NCBI GenBank assembly: GCA_963976695.1
Contig: CAXBMB010000002.1
Span: forward strand, 1 to 64,000
DNA from: CAXBMB01 sp963976695
GTDB taxonomy: Bacteria; Pseudomonadota; Alphaproteobacteria; Kiloniellales; DSM-21159
Direction of reading: 5' to 3'
DNA: 64,000 nucleotides
Below, one piece after another: positions 25,949 to 34,630 of this stretch. The position numbers and the translations under genes are program-made. Under the pieces are notes generated by a model. It saw only the letters and a list, made by a program, of their open reading frames with translations. It was not told where the DNA came from and searched no databases. Each line of letters begins with the position of its first letter. The first letter of the stretch is position 1.

Positions 25949-26745
25949 CCGTTCACTTCATCGGGGCCGGTCCCGGCGCCCCCGACCTCATTACCGTGCG
26001 CGGGCTAAGGCTGATCGAGAGCTGTCCGGTCTGTCTGTACGCCGGATCGCTGGTTCCCGCGGAAATTGTCACCGCCGCGCCGGCCGGGGCCAGGGTGCTG
26101 GATACCGCGCCGATGAACCTGGAAGAGATCGTGGCTGAGATCGTCGCCGCCGACCAGGCGGGCCTGGACGTGGCCCGGGTCCATTCGGGCGATCCTTCGA
26201 TCTACGGCGCCATCGCCGAGCAGATCCGCCACCTCAAGGCCCTGGGCATTGCCTACGACGTTACCCCCGGGGTGCCGGCCTTCGCCGCCGCCGCCGCCCG
26301 CCTGGGCCAGGAACTGACCCTGCCCGACGTCGCCCAGACGATTATTCTGACCCGCACGGCGATGAAATCCTCATCCATGCCCGCTGGCGAGGATCTAACC
26401 ACCCTGGGCCGTTCCGGCGCGACGCTGGCGATCCATCTTTCGGTTCGTAATCTGCGCAGCATCGCCGAGGAACTGTCGCCGCTCTATGGCGCGGACTGTC
26501 CCGCCGTTATTGCCTATCGCATCGGCTGGCCCGATGAAAAGATCATCCGCACCACCCTGGCCGACATGCGCGAGCAGGCCCGCCAGGCCAAGCTGACCCG
26601 CACGGCGCTGATTCTGGTGGGACCGGCGCTGGGATCCGAGGACTTTACCGATTCAGCGCTCTATGACGCCGACAAGGTGCATGTGCTGCGGCCGAAGAAA
26701 AAGGCCGGGTCGCTCAGCACCGGAGGCGGCGTGACCGCTGAGTGA
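25945..26745 (+). CDS. cobM: Precorrin-4 / cobalt-precorrin-4 C11-methyltransferase
   Basis: CobM (CbiF) methylates C-11. The 266-residue protein begins MTVHFIGAGPGAPDLITVRGL, followed by VCLYAGSLVP, VARVHSGDPSIYGAIAEQI, DVTPGVPAFAAAAARLGQELT and TIILTRTAMKSSSMPAGEDL, all CobM/CbiF hallmarks. The ATG at 25945 overlaps the preceding stop by ATGA and has AAGGAA upstream. It is the last gene of the rightward cbiX operon and converges with cobK, with 34 bp between the stops. Confidence 0.95.
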   Translation: MTVHFIGAGPGAPDLITVRGLRLIESCPVCLYAGSLVPAEIVTAAPAGARVLDTAPMNLEEIVAEIVAADQAGLDVARVHSGDPSIYGAIAEQIRHLKALGIAYDVTPGVPAFAAAAARLGQELTLPDVAQTIILTRTAMKSSSMPAGEDLTTLGRSGATLAIHLSVRNLRSIAEELSPLYGADCPAVIAYRIGWPDEKIIRTTLADMREQARQAKLTRTALILVGPALGSEDFTDSALYDADKVHVLRPKKKAGSLSTGGGVTAE

Positions 26746-26779
26746 GCGCGCGAAGCGTTTGTCTCCACATCGATCGGAG

Positions 26780-27520
26780 CTAGATCTGATCGAGCCATGG
26801 CAAAATCGCCTCCAGGCTGGTGACGCTGTTGCAGGCGGGAAGATGGGGTCGGGCAACCATCACCACCGGCAATCCGGCATGCCGCGCCGCCATCAGCTTG
26901 GCGCTGGCGGCAACCCCGCCGCTGTTTTTCGTCACCAGCACCTCCAGGCCGTGGTGCGCCAGCAGGGCGGTTTCCTCCTTCAGCCGGTAAGGTCCGCGCC
27001 CCAGCACCACCTCATAGCGACCAAAGGGCAGCGGTTCCTGAGGCGCATCGACCAGCCGCACCAGGAACCAGCAATCGCTGCGGTGGGAAAAGGCGGCCAG
27101 TTCCTGCCGTCCGACGGTCAAAAAGACCCGCGCGCCTTGCGGCAGCAGCTCCGACGCCTCCTCTAGGTTTTGAGCCTCGACCCAGATATCACCCGCCTCG
27201 GGGGTCCAAGGTTGTCGGTCAAGCCGCACCAGGGGAAGCGCGGCCTGGCTGGCCGCCGTCACCGCATGGCTGGAAATTTGGGCGGCGAAGGGATGGGTGG
27301 CGTCCACCATGGCCCCGATCCCTTCCGCCACCAGATAGGCGCAAAGCCCTTCCGGGCCGCCAAACCCGCCCCGGCGCACCTCGCCCGCCGGCAGACGGGG
27401 CTGATCGGTGCGGCCCGCCAGCGAGGTGATAACACGCAGTTTCGGCCGCTCCTTCGCCAACATCTGGGCCAAGTTGAAGGCATCGCCCGTACCGCCGAGA
27501 ATAAGCAGCGACTTGATCAT
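26780..27520 (-). CDS. cobK: Precorrin-6A / cobalt-precorrin-6A reductase
   Basis: CobK (CbiJ) reduces precorrin-6A with NADPH. The 246-residue protein starts SLLILGGTGDAFNLAQML, the dinucleotide-binding loop of the family, and contains SLAGRT, VRRGGFGGPEGLCAYLVAEGI and MVDATHPFAAQISSHAVTAA, where DATHPFA is the CobK signature, as well as VLVTKNSGGVAASAKLMAARHAGLPVVM near the C-terminus. The ATG at 27520 overlaps the cbiD stop by 4 nt, so the two genes are coupled. It is transcribed toward cobM. Confidence 0.95.
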   Translation of the reverse strand: MIKSLLILGGTGDAFNLAQMLAKERPKLRVITSLAGRTDQPRLPAGEVRRGGFGGPEGLCAYLVAEGIGAMVDATHPFAAQISSHAVTAASQAALPLVRLDRQPWTPEAGDIWVEAQNLEEASELLPQGARVFLTVGRQELAAFSHRSDCWFLVRLVDAPQEPLPFGRYEVVLGRGPYRLKEETALLAHHGLEVLVTKNSGGVAASAKLMAARHAGLPVVMVARPHLPACNSVTSLEAILPWLDQI

Positions 27521-28671
27521 CTGGCCCGTCTTTCATTTTCCGCCGTCGATTTCACCGCCCGATAGGGCGGCAGCGCGCCGGCCAGGCCCACCTGCTGGCC
27601 CTTGCGGTCGATCACCAGGGTTTCAACCTCCACCGCCGCCCCCCGCAACAGCTCCAGCGCAAAGGCGCGCGCCTGGTCCGCAACCAACTGTCCCAACGGC
27701 AGACCCAGCTCGCGGGACTGGCCCAACACCTGGTTGGCGGTATTGGCCCGGCGCGCCAGGTCTTGCTGGTCCGGGCTTGCGCCCAACGCCGCAAGCCGCG
27801 CCGCCAACCAGTCGAAATCGACTTGCGAGCGCCCTGAATGCAGGTCCATGAATCCCTGCGCCAGCTTGGTCATCTTGGCAAATCCGCCAGCCAGGGTCAG
27901 GCGCGCGATCGGGTGGGCGCGCAGATATTTCAGCAGACCGCCGGCAAAATCGCCCATATCCAACACCGCCACCTCGGGCAAGGCGTGGCGCGCCAGCATG
28001 ACAGCCTCCGAGGTTGACCCGGTGGCCCCGCCGACGTGGGTCAAACCGATCGCCCTCGCCACGTCGATCCCGCGATGGATGGAATGAATCCAAGCGGCGC
28101 AGGAAAACGGATGGACCACGCCGGTGGTGCCCAGGATCGACAGGCCGCCGACGATTCCCAGGCGCGGATTCCAAGTGCGCTGCGCCAGCTTCTCGCCGCC
28201 GGGGATGGAAATCGTTATTTTCACGTCGCGCGGACCGCCCAGCGCCGCCGCCAGGCTGTCGATCTGCTCGGTCATCAAACGGCGCGGCACCGGATTGATC
28301 GCCGCTTGGCCCGGTTCAATCGGCAGCCCCGGCAGGGTCACCGTTCCCACCCCTTCGCCCGCGACAAAAGACAGACCCGCGCCCGCCGCGCGCGCGGTCA
28401 CCTTCGCGATCACCAGTGCGCCATGGGTGACATCCGGATCGTCCCCGGCGTCCTTGATAATGCCGGCCTGCGCCCAGGTCGCCGGATTGCCCCGGCTTTT
28501 GCCTTGATAGGCCAAAGCGAAGGCTGGCTGGTCGCCTTTGGGCAAGACAATAGAGACAGGATCGGGAAACTCCCCGGTGACCAGAGCGTGGTAGGCGGCG
28601 TGGGTGGCGGCGGTGGCGCAGGCGCCCGTCGTCCAACCGCGCCGCAGAGGACCTGCGGGTTTACGAGCCAT
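27517..28671 (-). CDS. cbiD: Cobalt-precorrin-5B (C1)-methyltransferase CbiD
   Basis: CbiD installs the C-1 methyl group in the anaerobic route; its aerobic counterpart CobF is not in the window. The 384-residue protein begins RRGWTTGACATAATHAAYHAL, the conserved CbiD N-terminus, and continues with KDAGDDPDVTHGALVIA, EGVGTVTLPGLPIEPGQAAINPVPRR, SIPGGEKLAQRTWNPRLGIVGGLSILGTTGVVHPFS and LTLAGGFAKMTKLAQGFMDLHS. The start is ATG 28671 with a weak ribosome site. It is the first gene of the leftward cbiD-cobK pair, divergent from cobA. Its presence is one of the stronger markers of early cobalt insertion. Confidence 0.95.
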   Translation of the reverse strand: MARKPAGPLRRGWTTGACATAATHAAYHALVTGEFPDPVSIVLPKGDQPAFALAYQGKSRGNPATWAQAGIIKDAGDDPDVTHGALVIAKVTARAAGAGLSFVAGEGVGTVTLPGLPIEPGQAAINPVPRRLMTEQIDSLAAALGGPRDVKITISIPGGEKLAQRTWNPRLGIVGGLSILGTTGVVHPFSCAAWIHSIHRGIDVARAIGLTHVGGATGSTSEAVMLARHALPEVAVLDMGDFAGGLLKYLRAHPIARLTLAGGFAKMTKLAQGFMDLHSGRSQVDFDWLAARLAALGASPDQQDLARRANTANQVLGQSRELGLPLGQLVADQARAFALELLRGAAVEVETLVIDRKGQQVGLAGALPPYRAVKSTAENERRAR

Positions 28672-28835
28672 GGTTTCTTATAGGGCTGTTACCGGTCGAT
28701 GACGAGACAAGAAAGGTCAGAATATCCGCTAAAATTTCCATCCGCCCACCCGCCACCGCCGGCGCGGAACAAAGACCGCGCGCGGCCTGTCGCGGCCCTG
28801 GTCAAAAGCCCGTCGCTGCCGGTAAGTTAACGCCA

Positions 28836-28906
28836 CACACCCGAGTGTGATCGCCCAGGACAGAGTCGCGGTTTAACCAGATCACGGCGTGATTGCCTGT
28901 AAACCG
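28836..28906. promoter_or_regulatory. Palindromic leader elements between cbiD and cobA
   Basis: Two inverted repeats lie in the 270-bp divergent gap. One is CACAC-CCGA-GTGTG at 28836-28849. The other is a nested structure: the outer stem CGGTTTA (28869-28875) pairs with TAAACCG (28900-28906) around an inner ATCAC/GTGAT stem (28881-28885/28889-28893). The second ends 35 nt before the cobA start. It could be an operator or an RNA structure; neither matches a riboswitch I know. Confidence 0.45.
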
Positions 28907-28941
28907 ATCCGACTCCAGGTCTAGATGAAAAGCGCTGCGCC

Positions 28942-29781
28942 ATGGACATGAACAACATCAATCTCGCAACCTTTGAGCCCGGTTCGGTTTGGCTGGTGGG
29001 GTCGGGTCCCGGCGACCCGGGCTTGCTCACGCTGCTGGCCGTGCAAGGGCTGCAGCAGGCCGACGTTATCGTCTATGACGCCCTGGTCAACGACTCGATC
29101 CTGAAGCTGGCCCGACCGGACTGCGCGCTGGAATATGCGGGAAAGCGCGGCGGCCGCCCCTCGGCGCGGCAAAAGGATATTTCGCTGCGGCTGGTGGAAC
29201 TGGCGCAGCAGGGCAAGCGGGTTTTGCGGCTGAAGGGCGGCGATCCCTTCGTCTTTGGCCGTGGCGGCGAAGAGGGCCTTTCCTTGGTGGAACACAGCGT
29301 CGCCTTCCGCGTTGTGCCCGGCATCACCGCCGGCATCGGCGGCCTGGCCTACGCCGGCATACCGGTGACCCACCGCGAGGTGAACCAGTCGGTCACCTTT
29401 GTCACCGGCCATGACTCAAGCGGCGCCCTGCCGGGGGCGATCAATTGGTCGGCTTTGGCCCAAGGATCTCAGGTTCTGGTGCTCTACATGGCGATCAAGC
29501 ATCTGGCCGGAATCACCGAAAAGCTGATGGCCCACGGCCGCGCCGCCGACGAACCGGTGGCCGTGATCACCAACGCCTCGCTGCCGGACCAGACGGTGCT
29601 GGAAACCACCTTGGGCCAGGCCGCCGAAGCGGTGAGGCGGCGCGGGATGCAGCCGCCGGCCTTAGTGGTGGTCGGCGGCGTGGTGCCGCTGCGCGCGGCC
29701 TTGGATTGGCACGGCGCACTGCGCGACAAGGTCTTGACCGCGGATCCCCTGGGCACCCGCCGTCTCACCGACAGCGCCTGA
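28942..29781 (+). CDS. cobA: Uroporphyrinogen-III C-methyltransferase (SUMT)
   Basis: CobA methylates uroporphyrinogen III at C-2 and C-7 to make precorrin-2, the branch point to corrins and siroheme. The 279-residue protein has VWLVGSGPGDPGLLTLLAVQGLQQADVIVYDALV, then AGKRGGRPSARQKDI, VLRLKGGDPFVFGRGGEEGL, VVPGITAGIGGLAYAGIPVTHR and VTGHDSSG, the complete SUMT pattern. It lacks the CysG oxidase/ferrochelatase part. The start is ATG 28942; another ATG two codons later is possible, and the ribosome site is weak in both cases. It is followed 5 nt later by cobB and is divergent from cbiD. Confidence 0.96.
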   Translation: MDMNNINLATFEPGSVWLVGSGPGDPGLLTLLAVQGLQQADVIVYDALVNDSILKLARPDCALEYAGKRGGRPSARQKDISLRLVELAQQGKRVLRLKGGDPFVFGRGGEEGLSLVEHSVAFRVVPGITAGIGGLAYAGIPVTHREVNQSVTFVTGHDSSGALPGAINWSALAQGSQVLVLYMAIKHLAGITEKLMAHGRAADEPVAVITNASLPDQTVLETTLGQAAEAVRRRGMQPPALVVVGGVVPLRAALDWHGALRDKVLTADPLGTRRLTDSA

Positions 29782-29786
29782 CCTCA

Positions 29787-31196
29787 ATGCCGATTCCCAC
29801 GCCGAGCGCCCCCCCATCCGCCGGACCCGCAATGCCCCAGACCCCGACGCTTGTCATCGCCGCCCCGGCATCGGGCTCGGGCAAGACCACCGTCACGCTG
29901 GCCCTGCTGCGCCGCTTGGCCAACAGCGGTCTTTCGGTCGCCTCGGCCAAGGTCGGACCCGACTATATCGACCCCTGTTTTCATGCCGCGGCGTCCGGCA
30001 AGCCCTGCCTTAACCTGGACCCCTGGGCCATGCCGACCGCGCTGCTGCAGGACTTGCTGCGCCAGCAGTGCGCGCAGTCCGACCTGGTGGTGGTCGAGGG
30101 CGTGATGGGGCTGTTCGACGGCGCGGCCGATGGCACCGGCTCAACCGCCGATCTTGCCGCGCGGTTTCGGCTTCCGGTGATTTTGGTGATCGACGCCGCC
30201 GCCCAATCCCAATCCATCGCGGCCCTGGTGGAAGGCTTTGCCCGGCATCGCAGCGCCTGCCGGGTGGCCGGACTGATCCTCAACCGGGTCGGCTCGCCGC
30301 GGCACGAAAACCTGCTGCGCCGCGCGCTGGCCCCGGTGGGGCTGCCGATCATCGGCGCCCTGCCCCGGCAGGCCGACCTGGCCTTGCCGGGGCGCCATCT
30401 GGGTTTGGTGCAGGCCGGCGAACACCAAGATTTGGAACGCTATCTCGATCAAGCGGCGGAAAGACTGGCCGGCCGACTGGATCTCGCCCTGCTGCGCGCC
30501 TTGGCCCGCCCGCCCGCAGCCCCGGCCCAGACCCCGCCGGCCACGATCCCGGCAGACGGGGCCGGTCGGCCGAGGCCCGCGCCGCTCGGCCTTCCGCCGC
30601 TGGGTCAGCGCATCGCCGTCGCCCGTGATCAGGCCTTTGCCTTTGCCTATCCCCATCTGCTCGACGGCTGGCGGCGGGCCGGCGCCGCGCTGACATTCTT
30701 TTCGCCCCTGGCGGACCAGGCCCCCGATCCCCAGGCCGATGCGATCTATCTGCCGGGCGGCTATCCTGAACTGCACGGCGCCCGCCTGGCCGGCAATCGG
30801 CGCTTTCTTTCCGGCCTCCGGCAAGCCGCCCAGCAGGAAAAACTGATCTATGGCGAGTGCGGCGGCTTCATGACCTTGGGCCGCGGACTGATCGACGCCG
30901 AGGGCGTCCACCACGCCATGGCCGGGCTGCTGCCGCTGACCACCTCTTTTGCCCAGCGTCGACGCCACCTGGGGTATCGGAAAATTCAGGTGCTGCCGAA
31001 GACGCCCTGGCTGGCCGACGCCACCGAAACAAGGCACCTGCGCGGCCACGAGTTCCACTACGCCTCGATCCTGCAGGAAGGCGACGCGGCGCGGCTGTTC
31101 GCGATCCGGGATGCGGAGGATCAAAGCTTGGGCGAGGCTGGCCTGCGGGTCGGCCGGGTGATGGGCTCCTACCTGCATCTGATCTCCCCCGCCTGA
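29787..31196 (+). CDS. cobB: Cobyrinic/hydrogenobyrinic acid a,c-diamide synthase
   Basis: CobB (CbiA) amidates the a and c carboxylates with glutamine and ATP. The N-terminal domain has LVIAAPASGSGKTTVTLALLRRL (P-loop), VASAKVGPDYIDPCFH and VEGVMGLFDGAADGTGSTADLA. An Ala/Pro-rich linker near residues 240-270 leads to the C-terminal glutamine amidotransferase domain, with YLPGGYPELHGARLA, IYGECGGFMTLGRGL carrying the nucleophilic Cys, and LRGHEFHYASI with the catalytic His. The start was set at ATG 29787, 5 nt after cobA; ATG 29832 would also keep the P-loop. Its acid substrate depends on which route operates here. Confidence 0.95.
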   Translation: MPIPTPSAPPSAGPAMPQTPTLVIAAPASGSGKTTVTLALLRRLANSGLSVASAKVGPDYIDPCFHAAASGKPCLNLDPWAMPTALLQDLLRQQCAQSDLVVVEGVMGLFDGAADGTGSTADLAARFRLPVILVIDAAAQSQSIAALVEGFARHRSACRVAGLILNRVGSPRHENLLRRALAPVGLPIIGALPRQADLALPGRHLGLVQAGEHQDLERYLDQAAERLAGRLDLALLRALARPPAAPAQTPPATIPADGAGRPRPAPLGLPPLGQRIAVARDQAFAFAYPHLLDGWRRAGAALTFFSPLADQAPDPQADAIYLPGGYPELHGARLAGNRRFLSGLRQAAQQEKLIYGECGGFMTLGRGLIDAEGVHHAMAGLLPLTTSFAQRRRHLGYRKIQVLPKTPWLADATETRHLRGHEFHYASILQEGDAARLFAIRDAEDQSLGEAGLRVGRVMGSYLHLISPA

Positions 31197-31239
31197 GCCG
31201 GCCAGCCGCGACCCCGGGGGCGTTGGCGATCCTGCCGGA

Positions 31240-31776
31240 TCAGGCGGCGGGTTCGCCGGCTTCGGCCCAGTTGTTCGGCGTTTCCCAAACCCGAAGGCGG
31301 GCCAGCTCGGCGATGCCGTCGCTGCGCTTGTTTACCGCCGGCGCCAGCCGCTCGTACCAATGGTGGGCCAACTCCTCCGCCGTCGGGGTAAAGGGAACCA
31401 CATAGAGCTTGGTTCCCAGGCGGGTGTGATCGGTGCAGGCGAAGCCCTGCTGTTCGACCTCCCGGTTGAGACCAGCCAGCCAGGGCATGAAGTCGGTCGC
31501 AAGCGGGCAGAACATTTCCAGCAGGTCCCCGTCGGCCAGCTGCGCGATGAAGCCGTGGTCGCAGGGCGCGTCGATCACCGCCATCATCTCCTCCTTGAGA
31601 AAGGCGAAGTCGAGCACCATGCCGGTCTGCTCGCCACTTTCATGCAGCCGCTGCGCGCGACAGGTGGCCTCAACCTCATAGCGATGCCCGTGCAGGTGCC
31701 GACACTTGGAACTGTGCGCCATGATCCGATGGCCGGCATCGATACCGATCCTGCGGGTAATGAGATACTGGGTCAT
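31240..31776 (-). CDS. queD: 6-carboxy-5,6,7,8-tetrahydropterin synthase QueD
   Basis: QueD converts 7,8-dihydroneopterin triphosphate to 6-carboxytetrahydropterin, the first committed step to preQ0 and queuosine. The 178-residue protein has the zinc histidines H16 (IDAGHRI) and H29/H31 in CRHLHGHRYEVEA, with catalytic C25 just before, then GMVLDFAFLKEEMM and the histidine CDHG. Near the end, PTAEELAHHWYERLAP and RVWETPNN fit the PTPS/QueD fold. It is longer than the usual 120-140 residues because of an insertion around residues 85-115. It ends the leftward queC-queE-queD operon, 84 nt after queE. Confidence 0.92.
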   Translation of the reverse strand: MTQYLITRRIGIDAGHRIMAHSSKCRHLHGHRYEVEATCRAQRLHESGEQTGMVLDFAFLKEEMMAVIDAPCDHGFIAQLADGDLLEMFCPLATDFMPWLAGLNREVEQQGFACTDHTRLGTKLYVVPFTPTAEELAHHWYERLAPAVNKRSDGIAELARLRVWETPNNWAEAGEPAA

Positions 31777-31860
31777 GGCGGTTCTCTTGGCTGAAACGAT
31801 GAGCGGGCGCGGCTTTTCGGCGGCCCTAGAGGTGGTCCAACCGGAGCGAATCGGGTTGGT

Positions 31861-32523
31861 TTAGGGAATACCGATCATCTTGTGGGTCTGCAAGGACAGC
31901 TTCCAGCGCGGATGGGCCAAACAATAGGCGGTGGCGGTTTGGATATGGCGCGGCTGTTGCGGATCGTCCAAGGGCTGCAGGAAATGGTGCTCGAAGTCGA
32001 GGTTCTCAAACCGCGCCGGCTGGGCCGCCGCGTCGGTCTGGGGAAACACCAGCTTCAGTTCCTGACCCCGGGTAATCACCAGTTGGCTGTCGGCTTTCGG
32101 ACTGACGCAGATCCAATCCACCCCCACGGGCAACGGCAGCGTTCCATTGGTCTCGACGGCGATGGTGAAGCCGCGCGCATGCAAGGCCGCGACCAGCGCG
32201 CCGTCCAACTGCAAGGCGGGTTCGCCGCCGGTGCAAACCACAAAGCGCGCCGCCCGCTCCGACGGGCTTTCGCCCGACCGGCCGTTAAGCCAGCCTTGCG
32301 CCACCGCCTCGGCCAGATCCTCGGCGGTCTTGAACTTGCCGCCGCCCGGCCCATCGACGCCAACAAAATCCGTATCGCAGAACCGGCACACCGCGCCGGC
32401 GCGATCAACCTCGCGGCCGGACCAAAGATTGCAACCGGAAAAGCGGCAAAACACCGCCGGACGACCGGCGTTGGCGCCCTCGCCCTGCAGGGTGAAGAAG
32501 ATCTCCTTGACGCTGTAGGTCAT
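31861..32523 (-). CDS. queE: 7-carboxy-7-deazaguanine synthase QueE
   Basis: QueE is a radical SAM enzyme that contracts the pterin ring to 7-carboxy-7-deazaguanine. The 220-residue protein begins MTYSVKEIFFTLQGEGANAG, followed by FCRFSGCNLWSG. Its cluster cysteines fit C-x14-C-x2-C (C31, C46, C49), the arrangement of the proteobacterial QueE subtype rather than Cx3Cx2C. FVVCTGGEPALQLD is the GGEP motif, and DWICVSPKADSQL follows. The start is ATG 32523 with AAGGGG upstream; the frame runs further upstream into queC. It lies 13 nt after queC, clearly in the same operon. Confidence 0.93.
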   Translation of the reverse strand: MTYSVKEIFFTLQGEGANAGRPAVFCRFSGCNLWSGREVDRAGAVCRFCDTDFVGVDGPGGGKFKTAEDLAEAVAQGWLNGRSGESPSERAARFVVCTGGEPALQLDGALVAALHARGFTIAVETNGTLPLPVGVDWICVSPKADSQLVITRGQELKLVFPQTDAAAQPARFENLDFEHHFLQPLDDPQQPRHIQTATAYCLAHPRWKLSLQTHKMIGIP

Positions 32524-32536
32524 GCTTTTGGCCCCT

Positions 32537-33256
32537 TCAGGCCGGTGCGTCGCGTAGGGTTTGATAGCGCCGCCATCCCTCGGCGCGCAACGCGCAGGCC
32601 GGGCAGTGGCCACAGCCGTAGCCCCAGGCCCGCTCCTGCTCCCGGTTGCCCAGGTAGCAGCTGTGGCTTTCCTTGCGGATCACCTCGACCAGCGCCGGGC
32701 CGCCAAGATCCTCGGCCAACTGCCAGGTGCCAGCCTTGTCCAGCCACATCAGCGGCGTCTGAACGACAAAAGACCGATCCATGCCCAGACCCAGGGTCAC
32801 CTGCAGCGCCTTGAGCGTATCGTCGCGACAGTCAGGATAACCCGAATAGTCGGTTTCACACATCCCGCCGACCAAATGGCGGATATCCCGGCGATAGGCC
32901 AGCGCCCCCGCATAGGTAAAAAACAGCAGGTTGCGCCCCGGCACGAAGGTATTGGGCAGGCCGGTGCTTTCAAATTCGATCTGCGCCTCGCGGGTTAGCG
33001 CCGTCTGGCTGAGGTCGCCGAGCGAAGACAGGTCGATGCTGTGGTCCGCCCCCAGGCGCTGGCGCCAGGCCGGCACCGCCGCCAAAAGCCCGTCAACCAC
33101 CGCCTTGCGGCAGGTCAACTCGACGGCGTGCCGTTGACCATAGCTAAAGCCAATGGTCTCCACCTCGGCGAAGCGATCCAACGCCCAGGCCAGACAGGTG
33201 GCCGAATCCTGACCGCCTGAAAACAACACCAGGGCCCGCGTGTTGCTCAATACCAT
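32537..33256 (-). CDS. queC: 7-cyano-7-deazaguanine synthase QueC
   Basis: QueC turns 7-carboxy-7-deazaguanine into preQ0 using ATP and ammonia. The 239-residue protein has the PP-loop ALVLFSGGQDSATCLAWAL (SGGxDS at 13-18), FSYGQRHAVELTC, FVPGRNLLFFTYAGALAY and GGMCETDYSGYPDCRDD. The C-terminal zinc site has four cysteines: SCYLGNREQE, then GCGHCPAC. The start is ATG 33256 with AAGGAAAG upstream; the open frame extends further but without support. It is first in queC-queE-queD. No preQ1 riboswitch was seen in the leader. Confidence 0.95.
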   Translation of the reverse strand: MVLSNTRALVLFSGGQDSATCLAWALDRFAEVETIGFSYGQRHAVELTCRKAVVDGLLAAVPAWRQRLGADHSIDLSSLGDLSQTALTREAQIEFESTGLPNTFVPGRNLLFFTYAGALAYRRDIRHLVGGMCETDYSGYPDCRDDTLKALQVTLGLGMDRSFVVQTPLMWLDKAGTWQLAEDLGGPALVEVIRKESHSCYLGNREQERAWGYGCGHCPACALRAEGWRRYQTLRDAPA

Positions 33257-33403
33257 GCTTGTCTTTCCTTGCTCTTGTCTTTCCGCGCCAACCCCGCGTC
33301 CCCCCGCCCTGCCTTGGCGGGCCGACCCTTGGCTGCGGAGGGCGGATGCGAAGGATCGGCAGGCGTGAAAATCGGCGCGCCCCCGATCGACGACGGCTGG
33401 CAA

Positions 33404-34630
33404 TCAGTCGATCATCGCCTGATAAACCAGATTGCGCAGCTCGGCGCGCAGCCGGTAGCTGTCCGAGGGAACCAACTGGGTCAGGAAGAGCGCCGAAACC
33501 TCCTCCAGCGGATCGACCCAGAAGACCGTGCTGGCCGCCCCGCCCCAACCGAACTCGCCGGGCGAGGTCATCAAGCCGGCGCGGGCCGGGTTCACCATCA
33601 CCCAAACCCCCAGGCCAAATCCCACGCCTTCAAAGTTGGTCTCGCTGAAGGTTTTCTGCCCCATCGCCGCCAGGTCGCCTTCCAGATGATTGCTGGTCAT
33701 CAACTCCACGGTTTTCGGCGCCAGAATACGCCGGCCTTCGTACGCCCCGTCGCAGCGCAACATCTCGGCAAAGCGCCAGTAGTCGGCCAGGGTGGATTGC
33801 AGACCCCCGCCGCCGGAGCGGCAGTCGACTTTCTTCAGATATTTCGACGTGCTGCCCTTGTCGCTCAGCACCATACCGTCGGTTTTCGGGTCGCGGGCGT
33901 ACAGCGTGGCGAAGCGGCTGGCCTTTTCCGCCGGCAATTCAAACGAACTGTCGACCATCCCCAACGGGTCAAACACCCGTTGCTGGAAAATCTCGCCCAG
34001 GGTCTGCCCGGTGATCCGCTCCAGCACCACGCCCAAGACGTCGATGGAGATTCCATAGCTCCAGCGCGCGCCGGGCTGGTGCATCAACGGCACCTTGGCC
34101 AGCCTGGCGATAATCTCGGCGTTGCTGGGACTGTCGGGGAAGAAATCCAAATGCTCGGCGCGATAAGCCTCGGCAATCGGGGTGTTTCCGCCAAAGACCC
34201 CGTAGGTGAAGCCGGCGGTGTGCATCATCAGGTTTCGAATGGTCAGCGGTTCGCGCACCGCCTCGGTTTCGAGGTCGGGAACATCGCCGGCAACCGCCGC
34301 CGTCAGATCCGACAGTTCGGGCAGATATTGCGCAACCGGATCGCCCAAACCAAGCCGACCTTCCTCCAGCAGCGTCAAGGCGGCAACCACAGTGATCGGC
34401 TTGGTCATCGAATAGATCCGGAAAATACTGTCCCGCTGCAGCGGTCGGCGTTCCTCGACATCCAGATAACCGCGATTTTCGAACCACACCGGCTCGCCCT
34501 GCCGAGAGATCAGGACCTGGCCGCAGGGAATATTCCCGGCATCGATGTAGCGTTGCAGCCACGCGCCGATGCGCGCCAAACGTTCGGGGTCAAAGCCCTG
34601 TTCCCGAGGTCTAATTCGCGAAAAATCCAT
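33404..34630 (-). CDS. Serine hydrolase of the beta-lactamase/penicillin-binding class C family
   Basis: A 408-residue protein of the Beta-lactamase (PF00144-type) superfamily. The catalytic SxxK is SMTK, with S74 and K77 from the chosen start, in FRIYSMTKPITVVAALTLLEEG. The second motif YxN/S is WSYGIS with Tyr near 192. The C-terminal third contains the glycine-rich FGWGGAASTVFWVDP, in the place of the KTG/HxG box. No signal peptide is evident, so a cytoplasmic esterase or amidase is more likely than an antibiotic-resistance enzyme. The start is ATG 34630 with GAGGGAAG upstream. It stands alone, and the 298-bp gap upstream of it shows nothing notable. Confidence 0.85.
   Translation of the reverse strand: MDFSRIRPREQGFDPERLARIGAWLQRYIDAGNIPCGQVLISRQGEPVWFENRGYLDVEERRPLQRDSIFRIYSMTKPITVVAALTLLEEGRLGLGDPVAQYLPELSDLTAAVAGDVPDLETEAVREPLTIRNLMMHTAGFTYGVFGGNTPIAEAYRAEHLDFFPDSPSNAEIIARLAKVPLMHQPGARWSYGISIDVLGVVLERITGQTLGEIFQQRVFDPLGMVDSSFELPAEKASRFATLYARDPKTDGMVLSDKGSTSKYLKKVDCRSGGGGLQSTLADYWRFAEMLRCDGAYEGRRILAPKTVELMTSNHLEGDLAAMGQKTFSETNFEGVGFGLGVWVMVNPARAGLMTSPGEFGWGGAASTVFWVDPLEEVSALFLTQLVPSDSYRLRAELRNLVYQAMID

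Noticed and set aside
33257..33403. preQ1 riboswitch before queC
   Set aside because: The short leader has no matching aptamer sequence; the region is GC-rich without the conserved loop.
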